Below the pieces are notes generated by a model, which was not told the DNA's origin, did no database searches, and saw only the letters and a list, made by a program, of their open reading frames with translations. Positions 31,546 to 42,559 of a DNA stretch of 64,000 nt are shown in pieces. The translations under genes were made by a program, and so were the position numbers. Position 1 is the stretch's first letter; every line of letters begins with the position of its first letter. This DNA is from Pseudomonas sp. VD-NE ins (GTDB taxonomy: Bacteria; Pseudomonadota; Gammaproteobacteria; Pseudomonadales; Pseudomonadaceae): contig NZ_CP134772.1 of assembly GCF_031882575.1 (NCBI RefSeq), positions 887,001 to 951,000 on the forward strand, written 5' to 3'.

Positions 31546-31633
31546 AAAGCAAAAGATCGCAGCCTGCGGCAGCTCCTACACAGGAATATGTATTTCCCTG
31601 TAGGGGCTGCCGAAGGCTGCGATCTTTGCTTTC
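31546..31633. repeat. REPIN (inverted REP pair)
   Basis: A long imperfect palindrome with arms AAAGATCGCAGCCTGCGGCA and a mirrored TGCCGAAGGCTGCGATCTTT, separated by about 35 bases. This is the common REP doublet of fluorescent pseudomonads (GATCGCAGCC...GGCAGCTCCTACA). It lies between the convergent lldR and smpB genes, the usual location. It can fold into a hairpin and may end both transcripts. Confidence 0.9.
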
Positions 31634-31645
31634 AAGGGGGGAAGA

Positions 31646-32128
31646 CTAGTCTTCCTTGCCCTTGTTGCGCACGGCACGCTGCAGTTCGCGACCGGCGTCG
31701 CGCTCGCGTTCGGTGTCACGCTTGTCGTATTCCTTCTTGCCCTTGCCCAGAGCGATCTCGCACTTGACCATGTGCTTGCTCCAGTACCAGGACAGGCAGA
31801 CGCAGGCGTAACCCTTTTGCTGCACCATCGCTGCAAGCTTTTCCAGCTCGCGGCGGTTGAGTAGCAATTTGCGTGTGCGCACCGGGTCAGCGATGACGTG
31901 GGTGCTTGCGGTCATCAGAGGCGTGATGTGGCTGCCGAGCAACCACGCTTCGCCATCCTTGAGCAGGACATAGCTGTCGACCAGCTGTAGCTTGCTTGCC
32001 CGCAGACTTTTTACTTCCCAGCCGGCCAGGACCAGACCAGCCTCGAACTTATGCTCGATGAAGTAATCGTGTCGCGCCTTTTTGTTCTGCGCGATGGTCC
32101 CTGTTGGGTGTTTCTTCTGTTTAGCCAT
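31646..32128 (-). CDS. smpB: SsrA-binding protein SmpB
   Basis: This 160-residue partner of tmRNA binds the tRNA-like domain and enters the decoding centre of stalled ribosomes. Signatures are [34 protein letters not shown] and LYS-rich tail [20 protein letters not shown]. The start [19 protein letters not shown] is at 32128; in-frame ATG codons further upstream are outside the family. Both trans-translation parts lie in this window. Confidence 0.97.
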   Translation of the reverse strand: MAKQKKHPTGTIAQNKKARHDYFIEHKFEAGLVLAGWEVKSLRASKLQLVDSYVLLKDGEAWLLGSHITPLMTASTHVIADPVRTRKLLLNRRELEKLAAMVQQKGYACVCLSWYWSKHMVKCEIALGKGKKEYDKRDTERERDAGRELQRAVRNKGKED

Positions 32129-32246
32129 AGGGGCGGCATTATATGGAGATAAACCGCTGTCGGCTACGGTGATGCTGCGTGCTTGAGCAGGTTGAGTGAA
32201 TCCCGGACAATGCGGCCTCTTTTCTAACGCTTGGGCGTGATAAACG

Positions 32247-33650
32247 ATGTCGACAGACAAGGTTTCTGTCCACGGCAGTTGGGCTAGCCGCTGGGTATTC
32301 ATACTCGCCGCGACCGGTTCGGCCGTGGGACTGGGTAGTATCTGGAAGTTCCCCTACATGGTCGGGGTCTACGGCGGCGGTGCGTTTGTACTGATGTTTC
32401 TGGCGTGCATCGCACTGATCGGCATCCCGGTCATGCTCGCGGAAACCCTGATCGGCCGGCGCGCCCGGCAAAGTCCGGCGAATGCTTTGAAGGTGCTGGC
32501 GCTCGAGGCCGGGCACTCGGGCAAGTGGTCGTGGGGCGCATTTGCCGGGATGATCACAGCGTTGTTGATCCTGTCTTTCTATAGTGTGGTCGGCGGCTGG
32601 TCGCTGGACTACATCGTCGACATGGGCCGCGGTGATTTCCAGGGCGCCACGGCCGATCAGGTCGGTGCGTATTTCGGCAATGTCATCTCCAATCCATGGC
32701 GTCTGACACTTTGGCATACGATTTTTATGCTGCTGTCGGCCTTCGTCATCGCCAAAGGCGTGGTCGCCGGGCTTGAGCGCAGCCTGCGCATCATGATGCC
32801 GCTGCTGTTCGTGATGATTCTGGTATTGCTGGGTTACAGCATGACCACCGGGCACTTCATGGAAGGCGTGCATTTCATGTTCGACTTCCACCCGGAAAAA
32901 GTCCTCGACGGCTTGTTACCAGCGATGGGGCATGCGTTCTTCTCGCTGAGCGTCGGTGTTGGCTCGATCATGATCTACGGCGCTTATATGCCGAAGAGTT
33001 CGTCGTTGTCCGGCACGGTTGTCGGTGTGGCGCTACTCGATACCTTTGTTTCGCTGGTTGCTGGCCTTGCCCTGTTCCCGATCGTGTTCGCTGGAGGCCT
33101 GAATCCTAGTGAAGGGCCTGGCCTGATGTTTGTCAGCCTGCCATTTGCTTTTGGTAACGTGGCGTTCGGTCAGTTGATGGGCGTGGTGTTCTTTGTGCTG
33201 GTGGCGATCGCTGCCTGGAGTTCGGCGATTTCGCTGCTCGAGCCGATGGTTGCCTATCTGGTTGAGCGCACGAAAGTCAGCCGCGCCTGGGTGACTTTCT
33301 GGCTGGCGTTCATCTGCTGGTTCGTCGGTCTGGGCACGGTGTTCTCCTTCAATATCTGGAAGGAAGCCAAATTTTTCGTGAACGAAGGCGGGATGTTCCA
33401 TCTCTACCAATGGGGGGCGCAGAGCGGTCTGGACTTCTTTGGCGTGATCGATTTCTTCACCTCGCGGATCATGTTGCCGCTTGGTGGCCTGTGTTTCGTG
33501 CTGTTTGCCGGATGGGTGATGGGGCGTGAAGCGGTGCGCGACGAGTTGTCGATCCGCAACCCGGCACTGTTCGCCCTGTCTTTGTTCTTGATGCGCTACG
33601 TGGCGCCCATCGGCATTCTTGTAGTGTTTGCCGCTCAGCTCTGGAAGTAA
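32247..33650 (+). CDS. Sodium-dependent transporter (NSS/SNF family)
   Basis: This 467-residue LeuT-fold sodium symporter probably has 11-12 helices. The signature [20 protein letters not shown] (helix 1, sodium and substrate site) and [20 protein letters not shown] are clear. NSS proteins carry amino acids or related compounds; the substrate here cannot be read. It is divergent from smpB and followed after seven bases by ratA. Confidence 0.9.
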   Translation: MSTDKVSVHGSWASRWVFILAATGSAVGLGSIWKFPYMVGVYGGGAFVLMFLACIALIGIPVMLAETLIGRRARQSPANALKVLALEAGHSGKWSWGAFAGMITALLILSFYSVVGGWSLDYIVDMGRGDFQGATADQVGAYFGNVISNPWRLTLWHTIFMLLSAFVIAKGVVAGLERSLRIMMPLLFVMILVLLGYSMTTGHFMEGVHFMFDFHPEKVLDGLLPAMGHAFFSLSVGVGSIMIYGAYMPKSSSLSGTVVGVALLDTFVSLVAGLALFPIVFAGGLNPSEGPGLMFVSLPFAFGNVAFGQLMGVVFFVLVAIAAWSSAISLLEPMVAYLVERTKVSRAWVTFWLAFICWFVGLGTVFSFNIWKEAKFFVNEGGMFHLYQWGAQSGLDFFGVIDFFTSRIMLPLGGLCFVLFAGWVMGREAVRDELSIRNPALFALSLFLMRYVAPIGILVVFAAQLWK

Positions 33651-33657
33651 CGCTCAC

Positions 33658-34092
33658 ATGACGACACATATTCAACGATCGGCATTGCTGCCGTACCCGG
33701 CGCAATTTCTCTACGACCTGGTCAACGACGTGGCGCGTTACCCGGAATTTCTGCCGTGGTGCTCGTCCGCTGAAGTGCTGGAAAGTTCGCCGGAGCATAT
33801 GCGCGCCAGTGTTGGCGTGGCCAAGGGCGGGCTCAGTCAACATTTTGTGACGCGCAATACGCTGGTGCCGGGGCAGTCGATCGAGATGAACCTGGAAGAA
33901 GGGCCGTTCAATCAGTTGCACGGCGTTTGGGTGTTCAAGGTGTTGAACGAGAAGGCCTGCAAGATCAGCCTGGATCTGTCGTTCGATTACGCCGGGCCGC
34001 TGGTGCGCGCCACCTTGGGGCCGCTGTTCAATCAGGCGGCGAATACACTGGTGGATGCGTTCTGCCAGCGCGCCAAGCAGATGCATGGTTGA
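33658..34092 (+). CDS. ratA: RatA-family START-domain protein
   Basis: This 144-residue member of the RatA/COQ10 family has YPAQFLYDLVNDVARYPEFL and PWCSSAEVLE near the start and ends RATLGPLFNQAANTLVDAF. The START-like fold binds a lipid such as a quinone. E. coli RatA is also described as a ribosome-association toxin. The start MTTHIQRSALLPYP is at 33658. It overlaps rnfH by eight bases; the ratA-rnfH-bamE-recN neighbourhood with smpB is conserved. Confidence 0.88.
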   Translation: MTTHIQRSALLPYPAQFLYDLVNDVARYPEFLPWCSSAEVLESSPEHMRASVGVAKGGLSQHFVTRNTLVPGQSIEMNLEEGPFNQLHGVWVFKVLNEKACKISLDLSFDYAGPLVRATLGPLFNQAANTLVDAFCQRAKQMHG

Positions 34093-34399
34093 GTCGGTGA
34101 TCGAAATAGAGGTGGTGTACGCCGTCGTGGACCGTCAGGTTTTGCGCTCGGTCAGCGTAAAAGAAGGCGCGACGGTGCGGGCTGCGGTGCTTGCATCGGG
34201 TATCGGTAGCGAGTTTCACGAGCTTAATCTGGCGGAATGTCCGCTGGGGATTTTCGGCAAAGTGGTTGCCGACCCGAATACGCGGGTTATTCAGGCAGGG
34301 GAGCGCATCGAGATTTACCGCCCATTGCTTGCCGATCCGAAAGAGGTTCGACGCTTGCGAGCGGCCAAGGCTGCCGAGGCCAAAGCGCGAAACGCGTAA
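34085..34399 (+). CDS. rnfH: RnfH-family ubiquitin-like protein
   Basis: This 104-residue RnfH (RatB) protein has an N-terminal beta-grasp domain: IEIEVVYAVVDRQVLRSVSV, LNLAECPLGIFGKV and RVIQAGERIEIYRPLLADPK. The last is the family hallmark. It overlaps ratA by eight bases, indicating coupling. A strong terminator follows. Confidence 0.9.
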   Translation: MVESVIEIEVVYAVVDRQVLRSVSVKEGATVRAAVLASGIGSEFHELNLAECPLGIFGKVVADPNTRVIQAGERIEIYRPLLADPKEVRRLRAAKAAEAKARNA

Positions 34400-34414
34400 A
34401 AAGCCAAATCGCAG

Positions 34415-34451
34415 GCAATAAAAAACCCGGAATTTCCGGGTTTTTTATTGC
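34415..34451. terminator. Bidirectional terminator
   Basis: GCAATAAAAAACCCGGAA-T-TTCCGGGTTTTTTATTGC is a near-perfect palindrome with A and T runs on both sides. It ends both the ratA-rnfH and the bamE transcripts. Confidence 0.92.
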
Positions 34452-34459
34452 TTCGCCAA

Positions 34460-34987
34460 TTATTGCGGCGAGGTGTCCAGTGGCTCTGGTGTTGGAACCG
34501 GAACGGTTTCTACACCATCGACGTCCTTCTGGATCTGATCCAGCAAGGAACCTGGCTTGACCGGTTTTTCCGGTTTTGGCTTCTCGGCGTTTTCAGCAGG
34601 AGCGGTCACGGTCGTGCCACTGTCCTTGCCGAGAATGGCTTCGTCACGGCTTACGCCCGGCATAAAGTCACCGGACAGGCTGACAAGCTGGTCGTTTGAG
34701 TTGAAAATAACGCTGATGCGTTCCTGTTGGCGTTCACCGCCACCCGGTTGCAGGCTGTACAGATAATCCCAGCGATCGGCATGGAACGTGTCGACAAGCA
34801 GAGGGTTACCCATGATAAACCGTACTTGCGGCCGGGTCATTCCCGGGCGTAACTGGTCTATCATGTCCTGCGTGACGACATTGCCCTGCTGGATGTCGAT
34901 TTTGTAAACCCCGGGGAATGAACAACCGGCGAGTGCGAGCAGTCCCACAAAGGTGAAACTGGTTAGCAAGAGCTTGGTGTTTTGCAT
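34460..34987 (-). CDS. bamE: Outer-membrane assembly lipoprotein BamE (OmlA)
   Basis: This 175-residue lipoprotein has signal peptide [20 protein letters not shown] with the lipobox LAGC (Cys 22). The BamE core is [35 protein letters not shown] and [11 protein letters not shown]. The C terminus adds a ~60-residue Pro/Glu/Lys-rich tail, as in Pseudomonas OmlA. It is a subunit of the BAM complex that inserts beta-barrel proteins. It is divergent from fur. Confidence 0.95.
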   Translation of the reverse strand: MQNTKLLLTSFTFVGLLALAGCSFPGVYKIDIQQGNVVTQDMIDQLRPGMTRPQVRFIMGNPLLVDTFHADRWDYLYSLQPGGGERQQERISVIFNSNDQLVSLSGDFMPGVSRDEAILGKDSGTTVTAPAENAEKPKPEKPVKPGSLLDQIQKDVDGVETVPVPTPEPLDTSPQ

Positions 34988-35084
34988 CGGTGGGCGACTT
35001 CCACTATCTTGGCTGGGACAACGTAAACGCCGATCATACCCGCATTAAGAGAAGCTGCGAAGCAGCATCGCGAGAAAGCTGACC

Positions 35085-35489
35085 ATGGTTGAAAATAGCG
35101 AACTACGCAAAGCCGGCCTTAAAGTGACCCTGCCACGGGTCAAGATCCTGCAAATGCTCGACTCCACCGAGCAGCGTCACATGAGCGCCGAGGACGTCTA
35201 CAAGGCGTTGATGGAAGCTGGCGAGGACGTCGGTCTGGCCACGGTTTACCGTGTTCTGACCCAGTTCGAAGCGGCTGGCCTCGTGGTCCGTCACAACTTC
35301 GACGGCGGCCATGCGGTATTCGAATTGGCCGACGGTGGCCACCACGACCATATGGTCAACGTGGAAACCGGTGAAGTCGTCGAATTCGTCAGCCCGGAAA
35401 TCGAAAAGCTCCAGAAGGCAATTGCCGAGGAGCACGGTGTTGATCTGGTAGATCACAATCTGGTGCTGTACGTGCGCAAGAAAAAGTAA
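35085..35489 (+). CDS. fur: Ferric uptake regulator
   Basis: This 134-residue Fur protein has the winged helix LRKAGLKVTLPRVKILQMLD, VGLATVYRVLTQFEAAGLV and the metal-binding GGHHDHMVNVETGEVVEF. Cys pairs found in some Fur proteins are absent here, as in other Pseudomonas Fur. It represses iron uptake genes with Fe(II). The bamE-fur divergent arrangement is conserved in the genus. Confidence 0.97.
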   Translation: MVENSELRKAGLKVTLPRVKILQMLDSTEQRHMSAEDVYKALMEAGEDVGLATVYRVLTQFEAAGLVVRHNFDGGHAVFELADGGHHDHMVNVETGEVVEFVSPEIEKLQKAIAEEHGVDLVDHNLVLYVRKKK

Positions 35490-35523
35490 GAATGTCGCGC
35501 GAATTTCACATTCGCGAAACGAA

Positions 35524-35549
35524 CGAAGGCGACCCAAGGGTCGCCTTCG
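35524..35549. terminator. Terminator between fur and recN
   Basis: CGAAGGCGACCC-AA-GGGTCGCCTTCG is a perfect 12-bp stem followed by TGCTTTCT on the plus strand. It lies between the convergent fur and recN genes. Confidence 0.8.
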
Positions 35550-35564
35550 TGCTTTCTGTCATTG

Positions 35565-37238
35565 CTAAACCTTGGCAGTGACCACCATTTTTTTCGCGTG
35601 GGCCAGGGATTCCTTGGTCAGATCGATGCCGCCGAGCATCCGTGCCACTTCTTCTATACGGTCATTCTTGCTCAGTTTGGAAACGGCAGTGTGCGTTGCC
35701 TCTTCACCGCGCACCTTGTGCACGAACAGATGCTGATGGCCTTGCGCGGCCACTTGCGGCAAGTGCGTGACAGTCAGTACCTGGCCGCGATCGCCGAGAC
35801 GGCGCAACAGTTGGCCGACAATTTCCGCGGTCGGGCCGCCGATGCCTACGTCCACTTCGTCGAACACCAGTGTTGGAACGCGGGACGTCTGTGCGGTGAT
35901 CACCTGAATAGCCAGGCTGATTCGCGACAGCTCGCCACCGGAGGCGACTTTCGCCAGTGCCTTCAGCGGTTGGCCCGGGTTGGCGCTGACCAGCAATTCG
36001 ACCTGCTCCAGCCCGTTGGGCAATAACTCGTCGCTGCTGTTTGCCTTCAATTCGATGGTGAAGCGACCACCCGGCATGCCCAGTCGCTGAATTTCCTGCT
36101 CAACAGCATTGGCGAGACTGCCGGCGGCCTGATGCCGCAAATTGCTCAGTTCTCGGGCTTTCTCCTGATAGTGGCGGGCGTAGGAGGCCAGTTCTTCACC
36201 CAGGCGCTCGATGGATTCGTCATTGGCGTTCAGCGTTTCAATTTCATCCAGCAGCTTCTGCTGCATTTCACCCACTTCTGTGGGTTGAATCCGGTGTTTG
36301 CGCGCCAGGGTATAAATAGCGTCGAGACGTTCTTCCAGATATTGCAGGCGCGCCGGATCGGCATCGAAGTTATCGAGGAAGCGATTGAGTTCGCCGACGG
36401 CTTCTTCGACCTGGATCTGTGCGCTGGTGAGCAGGCTGCTGGCCTCGCCCAGTGCACCAACGGAATTGTTCACGCTCGACAGGCGATTGAGGCTGGCGGT
36501 CAGTGCGTTCAACACGTTGCCGGAATCGCTCTCGGCGCACTGCTCAACCACTTGCCGGCAAATACCCAGCAAGGTTTCGGCGTTGGTCAGGTTTTTGTGT
36601 TCCTGCTCCAGTTGCTCCAGCTCGTTATCACCGAGGCCGAGGTTTTCCAGCTCTTCAAGCTGATAGCTGAGCAATTGGTGGCGCGCGCGTTGTTCGTCGC
36701 CGGAGTTGGAGAGGCGCTCCAGCTCCTGACGAGTCTGGCGCCAGCGCTGGGCGGCGAGCTGAACCTGGCGGGCCAGGTCGGTAGCGCCGGCGTACTCGTC
36801 CAGCAAACGGCGATGGGTATCGGTTTTCAGCAGGGACTGGTGTTCATGTTGACTGTGGATATCGATCAGCAGCTCGCCCAGCGACTTGAGATCGCCCAGC
36901 GGGCAAGGGGTGCCATTGATGTAGCCGCGCGAACGACCTTCGCTGGTAATCACACGACGCAAGATGCACGGCCCATCGGACTCCAGATCGCGCTCGGCCA
37001 GCCACGCGCTGGCTTCGGGAATGTCCGCCAGATCGAAGGTCGCGAGGATGTCGGCCTTGTCGGCGCCGGGACGCACCACGCCGCTGTCGGCGCGATCACC
37101 GAGGGTCAGGCCCAGCGCGTCGAGCATGATCGACTTGCCGGCGCCGGTTTCACCCGTGATCACGCTCATCCCGCGATCAAGTTCGAGATCGAGATGTTCA
37201 ACGATGGCGTAGTTATGTACGGACAGGTGCACCAGCAT
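35565..37238 (-). CDS. recN: DNA repair protein RecN
   Basis: This 557-residue SMC-like ATPase is used in double-strand break repair. The N terminus MLVHLSVHNYAIVEHLDLEL leads into Walker A GETGAGKS (~28). A long coiled-coil region follows. The C-terminal signature motif SGGELSRISLAIQVI and Walker B VFDEVDVGIGG lie near residues 450-490. The start at 37238 is fixed by family alignment; the open frame continues far upstream without meaning. A LexA box lies 25 bases upstream. Confidence 0.96.
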   Translation of the reverse strand: MLVHLSVHNYAIVEHLDLELDRGMSVITGETGAGKSIMLDALGLTLGDRADSGVVRPGADKADILATFDLADIPEASAWLAERDLESDGPCILRRVITSEGRSRGYINGTPCPLGDLKSLGELLIDIHSQHEHQSLLKTDTHRRLLDEYAGATDLARQVQLAAQRWRQTRQELERLSNSGDEQRARHQLLSYQLEELENLGLGDNELEQLEQEHKNLTNAETLLGICRQVVEQCAESDSGNVLNALTASLNRLSSVNNSVGALGEASSLLTSAQIQVEEAVGELNRFLDNFDADPARLQYLEERLDAIYTLARKHRIQPTEVGEMQQKLLDEIETLNANDESIERLGEELASYARHYQEKARELSNLRHQAAGSLANAVEQEIQRLGMPGGRFTIELKANSSDELLPNGLEQVELLVSANPGQPLKALAKVASGGELSRISLAIQVITAQTSRVPTLVFDEVDVGIGGPTAEIVGQLLRRLGDRGQVLTVTHLPQVAAQGHQHLFVHKVRGEEATHTAVSKLSKNDRIEEVARMLGGIDLTKESLAHAKKMVVTAKV

Positions 37239-37262
37239 AAAGGCCGCTCCCAAACTAAAGGT

Positions 37263-37278
37263 CTGGTTATTTATACAG
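37263..37278 (-). promoter_or_regulatory. LexA box upstream of recN
   Basis: CTGTATAAATAACCAG on the minus strand fits CTG-N10-CAG with the central AT-rich alternation of the LexA consensus. recN is a classical SOS gene, so LexA repression is expected. Confidence 0.85.
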
Positions 37279-37397
37279 TGTTTTGTTTCGGCCTGACAAT
37301 GCCCTCCCTTAGCTCGATTTGCTTGAACTGCAAATCTGCTTAGCGCATCGAGGAATGACAATGCGGTACTTTTTTGTAGGGTTAATGATTGAAGGCC

Positions 37398-37425
37398 CTT
37401 GAAGCCTGATTTTGCGGCCCCATAT
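37398..37425 (+). promoter_or_regulatory. Sigma-32 heat-shock promoter of grpE
   Basis: CTTGAAG, 13 bases, then CCCCATAT matches the sigma-32 consensus (CTTGAAA-N11-15-CCCCATNT) at both boxes. It lies 54 bases before the grpE start. Confidence 0.9.
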
Positions 37426-37478
37426 ATCGGGGCAGAAGCGCGAGTCAGGCTCGCGGACGAAATTGAAAGGAGAATTCT

Positions 37479-38045
37479 ATGGCTGACGAACAGACAGTAG
37501 ATACGCAAAACCCAGAAGCCAATCAGGCGCCCGAAGGTTCGGGTGATGACCTGGCGACCCGTGTACAAGTGCTCGAAGAGCAATTGGCCGCCGCGCAGGA
37601 TCAGTCTCTGCGTGTTGCTGCCGATCTGCAGAACGTCCGTCGCCGTGCCGAGCAGGACGTCGAGAAGGCGCACAAGTTTGCCCTGGAAAAATTTGCCGGC
37701 GACCTGTTGCCGATCGTCGACAGCCTGGAGCGCGGCCTCGAGCTGTCGAACCCGGACGACGAAAGCATTCGTCCGATGCGCGAAGGCATCGAGCTGACGC
37801 TGAAAATGTTCCACGACACCCTCAAGCGTTATCAGCTGGAAGCGATCGATCCGCACGGCGAACCGTTCAACGCCGTTCAGCATCAGGCGATGGCCATGCA
37901 GGAAAGCGCCGACGTAGAACCGAACAGCGTTCTGAAGGTTTTCCAGAAGGGCTACCAGCTCAACGGTCGCCTGCTGCGCCCGGCCATGGTTGTGGTCAGC
38001 AAGGCGCCTGCGCCAATTTCGCCTTCGATTGACGAGAAGGCTTGA
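37479..38045 (+). CDS. grpE: Nucleotide exchange factor GrpE
   Basis: This 188-residue co-chaperone releases ADP from DnaK. An acidic N-terminal tail precedes a long coiled coil ([40 protein letters not shown]). The C-terminal beta domain includes [16 protein letters not shown] and [20 protein letters not shown]. The ATG follows AAGGAG. A sigma-32 promoter lies upstream and a second overlaps its stop codon. Confidence 0.97.
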   Translation: MADEQTVDTQNPEANQAPEGSGDDLATRVQVLEEQLAAAQDQSLRVAADLQNVRRRAEQDVEKAHKFALEKFAGDLLPIVDSLERGLELSNPDDESIRPMREGIELTLKMFHDTLKRYQLEAIDPHGEPFNAVQHQAMAMQESADVEPNSVLKVFQKGYQLNGRLLRPAMVVVSKAPAPISPSIDEKA

Positions 38046-38068
38046 AATTAGCCGCAAGGCCCCCATTT
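38041..38068 (+). promoter_or_regulatory. Sigma-32 promoter of dnaK, overlapping the grpE stop
   Basis: CTTGAAA, 13 bases, then CCCCATTT is an almost ideal sigma-32 promoter. The -35 box contains the grpE stop codon TGA. It lies about 80 bases before the dnaK ATG and gives dnaK its own heat-shock promoter. Confidence 0.88.
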
Positions 38069-38147
38069 AGAAGTCAAGCGTTTAAGTATTACCGCAGTCA
38101 GCCACCACTGCTGCGGCAAAAAAATCCAAAGTTTCGGGAGAGTTAAC

Positions 38148-40064
38148 ATGGGCAAAATTATCGGTATCGACCTGGGGACTACCAACTCCTGCGTCTCCGT
38201 GCTGGAAAACGGCAAAGCAAAAGTTATTGAAAACGCTGAAGGCGCGCGTACCACGCCGTCGATCATCGCTTACGCCAACGATGGCGAAATCCTCGTAGGT
38301 CAGTCGGCCAAGCGTCAGGCTGTAACCAACCCGCACAACACTCTGTACGCGGTAAAGCGTCTGATCGGTCGTCGTTTCGACGAAGAAGTTGTGCAGAAAG
38401 ACATCCAGATGGTCCCTTACAAGATCGTCAAGGCTGACAACAACGACGCCTGGGTTGAAGTGAACGGCCAGAAAATGGCACCGCCACAAATCTCGGCTGA
38501 AATCCTGAAAAAGATGAAGAAGACCGCCGAAGACTACCTCGGCGAGACCGTGACCGAAGCGGTAATCACCGTTCCGGCCTACTTCAACGACAGCCAGCGT
38601 CAGGCGACCAAAGACGCTGGCCGCATCGCGGGTCTGGACGTAAAACGTATCATCAACGAACCGACCGCAGCTGCTCTGGCTTACGGTATGGACAAGGCCA
38701 AGGGCGATCACACCGTGATCGTTTATGACCTGGGTGGCGGTACTTTCGACGTTTCCGTGATCGAGATCGCTGAAGTTGATGGCGAGCACCAGTTCGAAGT
38801 ACTGGCCACCAACGGTGACACGTTCCTCGGCGGTGAAGACTTTGACATTCGTCTGATCGACTACCTCGTTGACGAATTCAAGAAAGAAAGCGGCATGAAC
38901 CTCAAAGGTGACCCGCTGGCCATGCAGCGCCTGAAAGAAGCCGCTGAGAAAGCCAAGATCGAGCTGTCGTCCGCTCAGTCGACCGACGTCAACCTGCCGT
39001 ACATCACTGCAGACGCGACCGGTCCTAAGCACCTGAACGTGAAGATCTCGCGTGCCAAGCTCGAAGCACTGGTTGAAGACCTGGTTCAGCGCACCATCGA
39101 ACCTTGCCGCATCGCCATGAAAGACGCTGGTCTGGACGTTGGCGCGATCAACGACGTGATTCTGGTCGGTGGTCAGACCCGTATGCCGCTGGTGCAGAAG
39201 CTGGTGACCGATTTCTTCGGTAAAGAAGCTCGCAAAGACGTTAACCCGGACGAAGCCGTTGCCATGGGTGCTGCGATTCAGGGTGCCGTTCTGGCCGGTG
39301 ATGTGAAAGACGTTCTGCTGCTCGACGTCAGCCCGCTGACCCTGGGTATCGAAACCATGGGTGGCGTGATGACCGCGCTGATCGAGAAAAACACCACGAT
39401 TCCTACCAAGAAATCGCAAGTGTTCTCGACTGCCGACGACAACCAGGGCGCAGTGACCATTCACGTGCTGCAGGGCGAGCGTAAGCAAGCCACTCAGAAC
39501 AAGTCCCTGGGCAAGTTCGACCTGGCCGACATTCCACCTGCTCCACGTGGCGTGCCACAGATCGAAGTGACCTTCGACATCGACGCTAACGGCATCCTGC
39601 ACGTTGGTGCGAAAGACAAGGCTACCGGCAAGACCCAGTCGATCGTGATCAAGGCCAACTCCGGTCTGTCCGACGAAGAAATCGAGCGCATGGTGCGTGA
39701 CGCCGAAGCCAACGCTGAGGAAGACCGCAAGTTCGAAGAGCTGGCCGCTGCCCGTAACCAGGGTGACGCACTGGTTCACTCGACGCGCAAAATGATTGCT
39801 GACGCGGGCGACAAAGTCACCGCTGAAGAGAAGACTGCGATCGAAGCCGCTGTGGTTGCTCTGGAAGCCGCTGTCAAAGGCGACGACAAGGCTGCTATCG
39901 AAGCCAAGGTTGAAGAGCTGTCGAAAGTCTCCGCTCCGGTTGCTCAGAAAATGTACGCCGAACAGGCTCAGCCAGCTGATGGCGCAGCCCCGCAAGGCGA
40001 ATCGGCTGAGAAGGCTGACGACGTTGTCGATGCAGAGTTCGAAGAAGTCAAAGACCACAAGTAA
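38148..40064 (+). CDS. dnaK: Chaperone DnaK (Hsp70)
   Basis: This 638-residue Hsp70 has nucleotide-binding motifs [39 protein letters not shown] and [17 protein letters not shown]. The linker is [18 protein letters not shown]. The substrate-binding domain includes [20 protein letters not shown]. The acidic C-terminal end EFEEVKDHK is typical of proteobacterial DnaK. RBS GGGAG. It is regulated by sigma-32 promoters before grpE and at the grpE stop. Confidence 0.98.
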   Translation: MGKIIGIDLGTTNSCVSVLENGKAKVIENAEGARTTPSIIAYANDGEILVGQSAKRQAVTNPHNTLYAVKRLIGRRFDEEVVQKDIQMVPYKIVKADNNDAWVEVNGQKMAPPQISAEILKKMKKTAEDYLGETVTEAVITVPAYFNDSQRQATKDAGRIAGLDVKRIINEPTAAALAYGMDKAKGDHTVIVYDLGGGTFDVSVIEIAEVDGEHQFEVLATNGDTFLGGEDFDIRLIDYLVDEFKKESGMNLKGDPLAMQRLKEAAEKAKIELSSAQSTDVNLPYITADATGPKHLNVKISRAKLEALVEDLVQRTIEPCRIAMKDAGLDVGAINDVILVGGQTRMPLVQKLVTDFFGKEARKDVNPDEAVAMGAAIQGAVLAGDVKDVLLLDVSPLTLGIETMGGVMTALIEKNTTIPTKKSQVFSTADDNQGAVTIHVLQGERKQATQNKSLGKFDLADIPPAPRGVPQIEVTFDIDANGILHVGAKDKATGKTQSIVIKANSGLSDEEIERMVRDAEANAEEDRKFEELAAARNQGDALVHSTRKMIADAGDKVTAEEKTAIEAAVVALEAAVKGDDKAAIEAKVEELSKVSAPVAQKMYAEQAQPADGAAPQGESAEKADDVVDAEFEEVKDHK

Positions 40065-40361
40065 GTTGTTGGTCGGCCGGTTGACTGCCTTCAGGCAGTG
40101 ACTGGTAGGATGTCGCCGCGCGGGAGCTAGCTCCCGCGTTGGCGTATCTGGAATACGCGAATTTTTACAGCATGCGACAAGGTTCGGATGTTGGCGGTAT
40201 GGCCGGGAATGCTCCTGCTTTTCGCGCCGCAAGTACCGCAAGAAACAAAGACCAGGATCGTTGAATTGACGTGAGTTGGGTCCGGGCCTGTATTGGGGCT
40301 CAACGAGTTTGGCCATCCTCAGGAGGGGTTTGCCGAACGTCCTCAAGAGTGCAGAAGACTT
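40065..40361. promoter_or_regulatory. dnaK-dnaJ spacer with 20-bp palindrome
   Basis: This 297-base gap has no gene. It holds CTGCCTTCAGGCAG (a small hairpin) and CGCGGGAGCT/AGCTCCCGCG, a perfect 20-bp palindrome at 40119-40138. No T run follows, so it may be an mRNA processing or partial-termination element that separates dnaK from dnaJ expression. Confidence 0.5.
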
Positions 40362-41486
40362 ATGGCAAAGCGTGACTATTACGAAGTGTTGGGTGTTGAG
40401 CGCGGCTCAAGCGATGCGGACCTGAAGAAGGCTTACCGTCGTCTGGCGATGAAGCACCACCCGGACCGTAATCCCGATGACAAAGCGTCGGAAGAAATGT
40501 TCAAAGAGGCCAACGAGGCCTATGAAGTGCTGTCCGACTCCAGCAAGCGTGCGGCGTACGATCAGTACGGCCATGCCGGTGTCGACCCGAGCATGGGTGG
40601 CGGCGGTGCCGGTTTTGGCGGTCAGAATTTCTCGGACATCTTTGGTGATGTCTTCAGTGACTTCTTCGGTGGCGGTCGCGGCGGTTCCCGTGGCGGCGCT
40701 CAGCGTGGCAGCGACTTGCGCTACACCCTGGAACTGAATCTGGAAGAAGCGGTGCGCGGCACGACCGTGAATATCCGCGTTCCGACACTGGTCAACTGCA
40801 AGCCGTGCGACGGTTCGGGTGCCAAGAAAGGCTCCTCGCCATCGACGTGCCCGACCTGCGGCGGCATCGGTCAGGTGCGTATGCAGCAAGGCTTCTTCTC
40901 GGTGCAGCAAACCTGCCCGCGATGCCATGGCCAAGGCAAGATCATTTCCGATCCGTGCGATTCCTGCCACGGTGACGGCCGCGTTGAAGAGTACAAAACC
41001 CTGTCGGTCAAAGTGCCGGCCGGCGTCGATACCGGCGACCGCATTCGTCTGTCTGGCGAAGGCGAGGCGGGTACGCAGGGCGGTCCGACGGGCGACCTGT
41101 ATGTGGTCATCAATGTCCGCGAGCACGACATTTTCCAGCGCGATGGCAAACATCTGTTCTGCGAAGTGCCGATCAGCTTCGTCGATGCGGCACTGGGTGG
41201 CGAGCTGGAAATTCCGACCCTTGACGGTCGCGTCAAACTGAAAATCCCTGAGGGTACTCAGACCGGCAAGCAGTTCCGCGTACGCGGTAAAGGCGTGGCG
41301 CCGGTACGTGGCGGCGGTGCGGGCGATTTGATGTGCCGCGTCGCGGTCGAGACGCCGGTCAACCTGAATCGTCGTCAGCGCGAACTGCTGGAAGAATTCC
41401 GCAGCTCGCTGGCGGACGACAACAGCCATTCGCCAAAAACCACTGGTTGGTTCGACGGTGTGAAGCGCTTCTTCGGCGATCTGTAA
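40362..41486 (+). CDS. dnaJ: Chaperone DnaJ (Hsp40)
   Basis: This 374-residue type I Hsp40 has a J domain with HPD ([16 protein letters not shown]), a Gly/Phe-rich linker ([16 protein letters not shown]) and four CxxCxGxG zinc motifs ([32 protein letters not shown]). A C-terminal substrate domain follows. The ATG at 40362 starts [15 protein letters not shown]. It stimulates the DnaK ATPase. Confidence 0.97.
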   Translation: MAKRDYYEVLGVERGSSDADLKKAYRRLAMKHHPDRNPDDKASEEMFKEANEAYEVLSDSSKRAAYDQYGHAGVDPSMGGGGAGFGGQNFSDIFGDVFSDFFGGGRGGSRGGAQRGSDLRYTLELNLEEAVRGTTVNIRVPTLVNCKPCDGSGAKKGSSPSTCPTCGGIGQVRMQQGFFSVQQTCPRCHGQGKIISDPCDSCHGDGRVEEYKTLSVKVPAGVDTGDRIRLSGEGEAGTQGGPTGDLYVVINVREHDIFQRDGKHLFCEVPISFVDAALGGELEIPTLDGRVKLKIPEGTQTGKQFRVRGKGVAPVRGGGAGDLMCRVAVETPVNLNRRQRELLEEFRSSLADDNSHSPKTTGWFDGVKRFFGDL

Positions 41487-42302
<816 letters not shown>

Positions 42303-42318
42303 TACACTGCTGAACCCG

Positions 42319-42347
42319 GCGCAAACGCCCTGTTTGCGCTGGTTTTT
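42319..42347 (+). terminator. Terminator of dapB
   Basis: GCGCAAAC-GCCCT-GTTTGCGC followed by TGGTTTTT, 16 bases after the dapB stop. Confidence 0.85.
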
Positions 42348-42476
42348 CTCCGCTCGGCGACGACCTGTCGCATTCTCCGGCCTTTTAGGCTCTTTAGCGG
42401 TGGACCAAAAAAGCCTTTTTCTGTAAGCTACAGCTTTAGTGTGTCCACTAAAAGCGCGCAGAATAATTCAGTGAAG

Positions 42477-42516
42477 AAGCGGGGTGACGTGTCCATACGT
42501 CACTCCGCTTTTTTAC
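42477..42516 (+). promoter_or_regulatory. Terminator-like structure in the carA leader
   Basis: AGCGGGGTGACGT-GTCCAT-ACGTCACTCCGCT is a strong near-perfect stem followed by six T, 44 bases before the carA start. This position suggests transcription attenuation or a processing site controlling carA-carB-greA. A 30-codon frame starting GTG at 42471 crosses the hairpin, and its stop overlaps the carA TTG start (42560) as TTGA. Whether that leader frame is translated is unknown. Confidence 0.6.
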
Positions 42517-42559
42517 AACCTGCGATCGCCCTTTCATGCGTTATTTACGGGAGGTCTTC

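Noticed and set aside
31546..31633. Long inverted repeat considered as an insertion-sequence remnant
   Set aside because: Its sequence is the standard Pseudomonas REPIN and no transposase or target duplication is visible.
38082..40346. Open frame of 754 codons on the minus strand opposite dnaK
   Set aside because: Shadow frame of a highly expressed gene with strong third-position bias; no family resemblance.
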